Source of the DNA: Pseudomaricurvus alcaniphilus
GTDB lineage: Bacteria; Pseudomonadota; Gammaproteobacteria; Pseudomonadales; Cellvibrionaceae
Length of the DNA: 64,000 bases
Direction: 5' to 3'
Assembly: GCF_011440395.1 (NCBI RefSeq)
Contig: NZ_JAAOIX010000007.1
Location: 62,001 to 126,000 of the forward strand
Positions 60,237 to 64,000 of this stretch are shown piece by piece. A program made the position numbers and the translations under genes. The notes under the pieces are model-generated. The model was given only the letters and a program-made list of their open reading frames with translations, was not told where the DNA came from and made no database searches. The stretch's first letter is position 1; every line of letters begins with the position of its first letter.

Positions 60237-61490
60237 ATGACTGCAGACCTCACCCCTGATGACGACCTGACCCCCATCGAGCGCTTTAGCCGCAACATTG
60301 AACGCTATATGCACACGGAAAGCTCCGCCGGAGTGATGCTGATTGGCGCCACCGTGCTGGCCATGATCATTGAAAACTCCCATCTGTCAGAGCTCTATGT
60401 ATCCTTCCTGAGAATTGTCGGCCAGGTACAAATAGGTGCCCTCAGCATTGAGAAGCCCCTGTTCCTGTGGGTCAACGATGGCTGGATGGCGATCTTCTTT
60501 TTCGTGGTCGGGCTGGAGATCAAGCACGAATTGCTGCACGGCCACCTGTCGGATCGCTCGCAATTGGTGTTGCCACTGACCGGCGCCATTGGCGGCGTCG
60601 CAGCACCGGCCCTGATTTACGTGGCGCTGAATTGGCACGATCCAGTGGGCCTGAAGGGATGGGCGGTGCCAACCGCCACCGACATCGCCTTCGCCCTGGG
60701 GGTACTGGCAGCGGTGGGTTCACGTATTCCGGTGGCCTTAAAAGTATTTCTTATGACCCTGGCCATTCTCGACGACCTGATTGCCATTGTCATTATCGCC
60801 CTGTTCTATACCTCCGGCCTGTCGGTCGGTTCGCTGATCGCGGCTGCAGTAGTGCTCGGGTTGATGGTGTTGCTCAAGGTGCTCGGCGCTCGCGGTCCGT
60901 TTCCCTACATGGCCCTCGGCGCCATATTGTGGGTGTGCGTGCTAAAATCCGGCGTGCACGCGACCCTGGCCGGGGTTATAACGGCCTTCTTTATTTCGGC
61001 AAAGATTCCTGAAGGCCAGACGGAGTCTCCATCCAAGGCACTGATCGAAGACCTCCACCCCTGGGTGGCCTTTGTCATCCTGCCCATGTTTGCCTTTGTC
61101 AACGCCGGGATTCCCATGGAGGGGCTGAAGCTGTCGAGTTTGCTGGATCCGGTTCCCCTCGGCATCGCCCTGGGTTTGCTGGTCGGCAAGCCCGTTGGTG
61201 TCATGCTCTGCAGCGGCCTGGTGGTAATGGCTGGTAAAGCGCGCCTGCCCGACGGTGTCAGCTGGACCCAACTGTTTGGTGTGTCGCTGCTCTGTGGAGT
61301 GGGCTTTACCATGAGCCTGTTCGTCGGCGGCCTGGCGTTTGCGGAGGGAGGATCGGGCTATGCCCGGATCGATCGACTGGGTATTCTGGTGGGTTCCGGC
61401 TTGAGCGCCATAGCCGGCTACCTGGTGTTGCGGGCATCGGTCAGGGGGCAGCCCAAACCGGCAGCTGTTCCCGCTGGCACCTCACACTAA
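60237..61490 (+). CDS. nhaA: Na+/H+ antiporter NhaA
   Basis: The 417-residue protein matches NhaA in length and sequence: FFFVVGLEIKHELLHGHLSD, PTATDIAFALGVLAAVGSR with Asp149, and AILDDLIAIVIIALFY with Asp179-Asp180. These correspond to the E. coli ion-binding Asp133 and Asp163-Asp164, with the same 30-residue spacing. VCGFTMSLFVGGLAF-like sequence (VGFTMSLFVGGLAFA) is near the end. It exports Na+ in exchange for 2 H+ at the inner membrane and is activated at alkaline pH, consistent with a saline habitat. Confidence 0.95.
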   Translation: MTADLTPDDDLTPIERFSRNIERYMHTESSAGVMLIGATVLAMIIENSHLSELYVSFLRIVGQVQIGALSIEKPLFLWVNDGWMAIFFFVVGLEIKHELLHGHLSDRSQLVLPLTGAIGGVAAPALIYVALNWHDPVGLKGWAVPTATDIAFALGVLAAVGSRIPVALKVFLMTLAILDDLIAIVIIALFYTSGLSVGSLIAAAVVLGLMVLLKVLGARGPFPYMALGAILWVCVLKSGVHATLAGVITAFFISAKIPEGQTESPSKALIEDLHPWVAFVILPMFAFVNAGIPMEGLKLSSLLDPVPLGIALGLLVGKPVGVMLCSGLVVMAGKARLPDGVSWTQLFGVSLLCGVGFTMSLFVGGLAFAEGGSGYARIDRLGILVGSGLSAIAGYLVLRASVRGQPKPAAVPAGTSH

Positions 61491-61535
61491 ACTGGAAACT
61501 GGCTTGCCTTGTAAAAGGCTAGTCAGCTTCCATTT

Positions 61536-61560
61536 GCCCGCCAGTACCGCTCTGGCGGGC
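61536..61560. terminator. Strong hairpin between convergent nhaA and zntB
   Basis: GCCCGCCAG (61536-61544) and CTGGCGGGC (61552-61560) form a 9-bp GC stem with a 7-nt loop. Its edge touches the zntB stop codon. A smaller stem GCCTT/AAGGC lies just before it, after nhaA. T-runs are weak on both sides, so efficiency is uncertain, but the position between convergent genes fits a two-way terminator. Confidence 0.6.
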
Positions 61561-62531
61561 TAGAACCATTTTCGCCACTTGAAGAACAGCACCTGTACCA
61601 CGACCATCGCTACCAGTAAGAGCGAAAACTCCCAAAAGGCAGAGGGATCATCCACCCCTGGCAGGCCGCCTACATTGATGCCGAGCAGACCGGTAAAAAA
61701 TCCCAGCGGTAAAAAGACCGCGGCGATGACGGACAGTAGATAGGTATTCTTGTTGAGGCGATCACTCAGCAGTGAGGTCAATTCATCCTGCACGATTTGC
61801 GCCCGCTCCCGCACTGCATCCAGGTCCTCCACAAAGCGGGTCAAACGATCGTAACTTTCCTGCAGGTAGCGCTTGTCCATGCTGCTGAAAAATTTCAGGT
61901 CGGTGTTGCGCAGTTTGGCCAGCGCGTCGCGCTGCGGCGACAGGTAGCGCCGAAACATAATGGCGCGCTTGCGAATCAATACCACCTCGTGACGCAATCT
62001 GCTGTCGGGCTTCTCGATAATCCTCTCTTCCACGTCATCGGTTAACTCCCCCAGGCGGATCACCGAACTTTCCATGCGATCACAGAGCCCGGCGATCAAC
62101 ATAGAGAGCACTTCGCCCGTGGTCTTCGGGCCACTGCCTTTTTGCAGGCGCTGCTCCAGGTCCGCGACCGCCTTCAGTTTGCGCCGGCGATTGCTGATGA
62201 TGCGATTCTGGTCGATATACAGGCGAATAGAGACCATGTCTTCCGGGTCTGCGTCTTCATTCAAATTGACAGCGCGCAAGAAACACAGCATACCGTCGCC
62301 GTGCTCCACCACTCGAGGCCTGGTCTCTTCCGCCGTCAGTGCCTCTACCAAGAGTGAGTCGAGGCCGCTGTGCTGGCGCAGCCAGTCCTGCGCTTGTGGC
62401 TGGGTAATATCCAGGTGAATCCAGTGCTTGCCGTCGATAGGTTGCGTTACTTCTGTGGCGGAAATAGGGTCGGCCCCACCCTTGCCATCCAACTTACAGG
62501 CCAATAACAGCCAGCCTTCATTCATAATCAT
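61560..62531 (-). CDS. zntB: CorA-like zinc transporter ZntB
   Basis: The 323-residue protein has a cytoplasmic N-domain (HWIHLDITQPQAQDWLRQHS, LVEALTAEETRPRVVEHGDG), long helices (LDAVRERAQIVQDELTSLLSDRLNKN) and two C-terminal membrane helices. The first ends in GINVGGLPGVDDP. The GxN motif appears as GIN, where CorA has GMN, and the sequence layout is that of ZntB. It moves Zn2+ across the inner membrane; direction is debated for the family. Two ATG codons, 62531 and 62525, are possible. It is divergent from the DUF432 gene. Confidence 0.9.
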   Translation of the reverse strand: MIMNEGWLLLACKLDGKGGADPISATEVTQPIDGKHWIHLDITQPQAQDWLRQHSGLDSLLVEALTAEETRPRVVEHGDGMLCFLRAVNLNEDADPEDMVSIRLYIDQNRIISNRRRKLKAVADLEQRLQKGSGPKTTGEVLSMLIAGLCDRMESSVIRLGELTDDVEERIIEKPDSRLRHEVVLIRKRAIMFRRYLSPQRDALAKLRNTDLKFFSSMDKRYLQESYDRLTRFVEDLDAVRERAQIVQDELTSLLSDRLNKNTYLLSVIAAVFLPLGFFTGLLGINVGGLPGVDDPSAFWEFSLLLVAMVVVQVLFFKWRKWF

Positions 62532-62623
62532 TTTCCAGGTGTCGTCATTTCCGGGTAATCGCAGCGGGCCGCGATTGACCCGACCTCGGGCTACTGTATA
62601 TCATCGAAGGCTTTAGCCGACAA

Positions 62624-63430
62624 ATGAATGTAGATTCGATGAACGATTCGAGCAGCCAGCCAAACAACAACTCGGCCCCTGCACTCTGGGCCTCCCTGCT
62701 CACTGTCGCCGACAAACCTGTCTATGTCGAGGTAGGCGACCTGTGCCTTACTATTCGCAAAATGCTGCACGAGTGGCAGTTGAGTTATCACTGGGAAAAG
62801 AAAGGCAATCAGGGAGGGTTTGACTGCCGCTCACTGGACGGTATCGGCGACAACCCGGAAACCATTGTGCGCATCGCGATGGAAACCATGAGCGATGGCC
62901 TCAGCCTGCTGCCCCGGCTCGCCGACCGGCCAATTGTGGTGCGACCCTACTCGCCGTTTACCATCCCCGCGCACAACAAGGTCACTCTCTATGTGACCAC
63001 GCCCATTTGGCTGAGTGTCAATTTCGCCGAACGGGTGACCCGGGAGTTTCCGGTGCAGCAGCTGTCCGACACCTGGATGGGCCCCAAATCCAATGCCGGC
63101 GAGCTCTGTTACGGCTCCCACACTCACGCCCGGCTGGATGAAGACATGTTGTTGCACCTGCCCTACCGGGCCCTGACTCCGGTGACTATGCACAACAAAA
63201 GTGGCGCTGACTTCACCCTTGAGCGCCTCAGTATTCCCGCGCCCCACCTGGCGCTTTATCACGATGGCGAACAGCTGATAACCCAGCCCCTGACCATTAC
63301 CATCGATGCGGAAGGAAGACGCGGAATCGTTAATATCGGCAAGATCAGCGACCGCGAAGTCCTCTCCCCGGCACGCAAGAATGCCGAGCGCGGTATTCTG
63401 GTCAGCACCTGGGAAAACCTGTTTGCCTGA
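62624..63430 (+). CDS. DUF432 family protein
   Basis: The 268-residue soluble protein has no signal peptide or membrane segment. It is beta-rich (IVVRPYSPFTIPAHNKVTLYVTTPIWLSV, ELCYGSHTHARLDEDM, LLHLPYRALTPVTMHNKSG, FTLERLSIPAPHLALYHDG). I recognise it as DUF432, a family often encoded beside MscS-type channels. Here it lies 36 bp before an mscS gene, so the two are almost certainly co-transcribed. A role in controlling or sensing for the channel is inference. Confidence 0.75.
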   Translation: MNVDSMNDSSSQPNNNSAPALWASLLTVADKPVYVEVGDLCLTIRKMLHEWQLSYHWEKKGNQGGFDCRSLDGIGDNPETIVRIAMETMSDGLSLLPRLADRPIVVRPYSPFTIPAHNKVTLYVTTPIWLSVNFAERVTREFPVQQLSDTWMGPKSNAGELCYGSHTHARLDEDMLLHLPYRALTPVTMHNKSGADFTLERLSIPAPHLALYHDGEQLITQPLTITIDAEGRRGIVNIGKISDREVLSPARKNAERGILVSTWENLFA

Positions 63431-63466
63431 AACTGATCCACGCACCCAATTGTGAATGAGTAGTTT

Positions 63467-64000
63467 ATGAATGAAGTAGTCACCGATCACAGCGTGCAGG
63501 ACGCCATCACCTGGGCCGCGATTCTGAAAGCCATGGTGATCGTCATCGCCGGCTGGTATCTGTCCGGGTTGTTGAGCCGCACTTTCCGGCGCTCCAGCGA
63601 GGAAAAGCTCACCGTGCACCAACTGGCCATATACGGCCGCCTGGTATTTTACGGCGTCTTTGCGCTGTTTGTGGTCACCGCCATTCACCAGCTGGGCTTC
63701 AAGATATCGGTGCTGCTGGGTGCCGCCGGCATTCTCTCAGTAGCCATTGGTTTTGCCTCCCAAACTTCGGCCTCCAACCTGATCAGTGGCCTGTTTCTGC
63801 TGGGCGAGAAATCGTTTGAAGTGGGCGATGTGCTGCGGGTTGGCAGCGATGTCGGCGAGGTGATCAGCATCGACCTGCTGTCGGTAAAACTGCGCACCTT
63901 CGACAACCTGTTTGTGCGCATCCCCAACGAAGCGATGATCAAGGGTACCGTCGTCAACCTGACCAAATTCCCCATTCGCCGCGCCGACCTGACCGTCGGC
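63467..64000 (+). CDS. MscS family mechanosensitive channel, C-terminus beyond window
   Basis: The frame runs 178 codons to the right edge without a stop. Three helices: ILKAMVIVIAGWYLSGLL, LAIYGRLVFYGVFALFVVTAI and the pore helix ISVLLGAAGILSVAIGFASQTSASNLISGLFLL. The pore Gly/Ala pattern and the beta domain with FEVGDVLRVGSDVGEVISIDLLSVKLRTFDN and IPNEAMIKGTVVNLTKF are classic MscS. It opens when membrane tension rises after hypo-osmotic shock. Start ATG at 63467 follows the DUF432 gene after 36 bp. Confidence 0.92.
   Translation, partial: MNEVVTDHSVQDAITWAAILKAMVIVIAGWYLSGLLSRTFRRSSEEKLTVHQLAIYGRLVFYGVFALFVVTAIHQLGFKISVLLGAAGILSVAIGFASQTSASNLISGLFLLGEKSFEVGDVLRVGSDVGEVISIDLLSVKLRTFDNLFVRIPNEAMIKGTVVNLTKFPIRRADLTVG

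Noticed and set aside
59846-60298. Minus-strand frame of 150 codons across MITE copy 2
   Set aside because: Its product is partly the translated MITE inverted repeat and it overlaps the nhaA start; no family resemblance.

Overview
The window looks like the chromosome of a free-living, probably marine, aerobic gammaproteobacterium. I infer this from the mix of genes: a class I polyhydroxyalkanoate operon, a caa3-type oxidase, glycolate oxidase, cis/trans fatty acid isomerase, a large TonB-dependent receptor, NhaA, ZntB and an LdtD/MepK pair. A Cellvibrionales-like relative is a guess. The DNA is GC-rich and densely coded, so long antisense frames are common. There are no rRNA genes, CRISPR arrays, prophage genes or transposase genes. 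One tRNA (Pro, CGG) is present.

Layout. 0-5 kb: the N-terminal part of an autotransporter-barrel protein cut by the window edge, a caspase-fold protein with Sel1 and coiled-coil regions, and a membrane-anchored TPR protein. 5.2-9.6 kb: a MarR regulator divergent from phaB-phaC-thiolase (PHA synthesis). 9.7-12.4 kb: an L,D-transpeptidase and an M15 peptidase, overlapping by 4 bp. 12.7-18.0 kb: a five-gene caa3-type oxidase operon (subunits II, I, III, III, IV) whose subunit II carries two cytochrome c domains. 18.2-19.6 kb: a reduced histidine-kinase-like protein and a small membrane protein. 20.1-24.0 kb: glcDEF, then tRNA-Pro and an orphan modA. 25.7-29.2 kb: cfa-aidB-thpR. 29.4-38.4 kb: a patatin/barrel protein, a TonB receptor, a hydrolase and cti.

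38.5-44.4 kb is a catabolic-looking cluster: acyl-CoA ligase, hydrolase and SDR in one unit, a sodium:solute symporter, and a divergent TetR regulator. Matching palindromes lie exactly between the predicted -35 and -10 boxes of both catabolic promoters, so this looks like one TetR regulon. 44.5-50.1 kb holds a poorly understood three-gene unit, DUF2760 followed by two divergent Hsp70 paralogues; it is the best candidate here for an undescribed system. 50.7-52.1 kb is an exported M20 amidohydrolase.

52.4-64 kb is an ion and osmotic homeostasis block: Na/Pi-type transporter, small MscS-like channel, soluble MgtE-like CBS protein, MgtE, universal stress protein, dicarboxylate/amino-acid symporter, NhaA, ZntB, a DUF432 protein and a second MscS cut by the right edge.

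Two features cut across the gene content. A 169-bp element with perfect terminal inverted repeats (a MITE) occurs twice, 30 kb apart, in opposite orientation and differing at one base; one copy provides the stop codon of the patatin gene. Short imperfect tandem duplications (units of 12-19 bp) occur at about a dozen places, mostly at gene ends, ribosome-binding sites or start codons, and twice in frame inside proteins.
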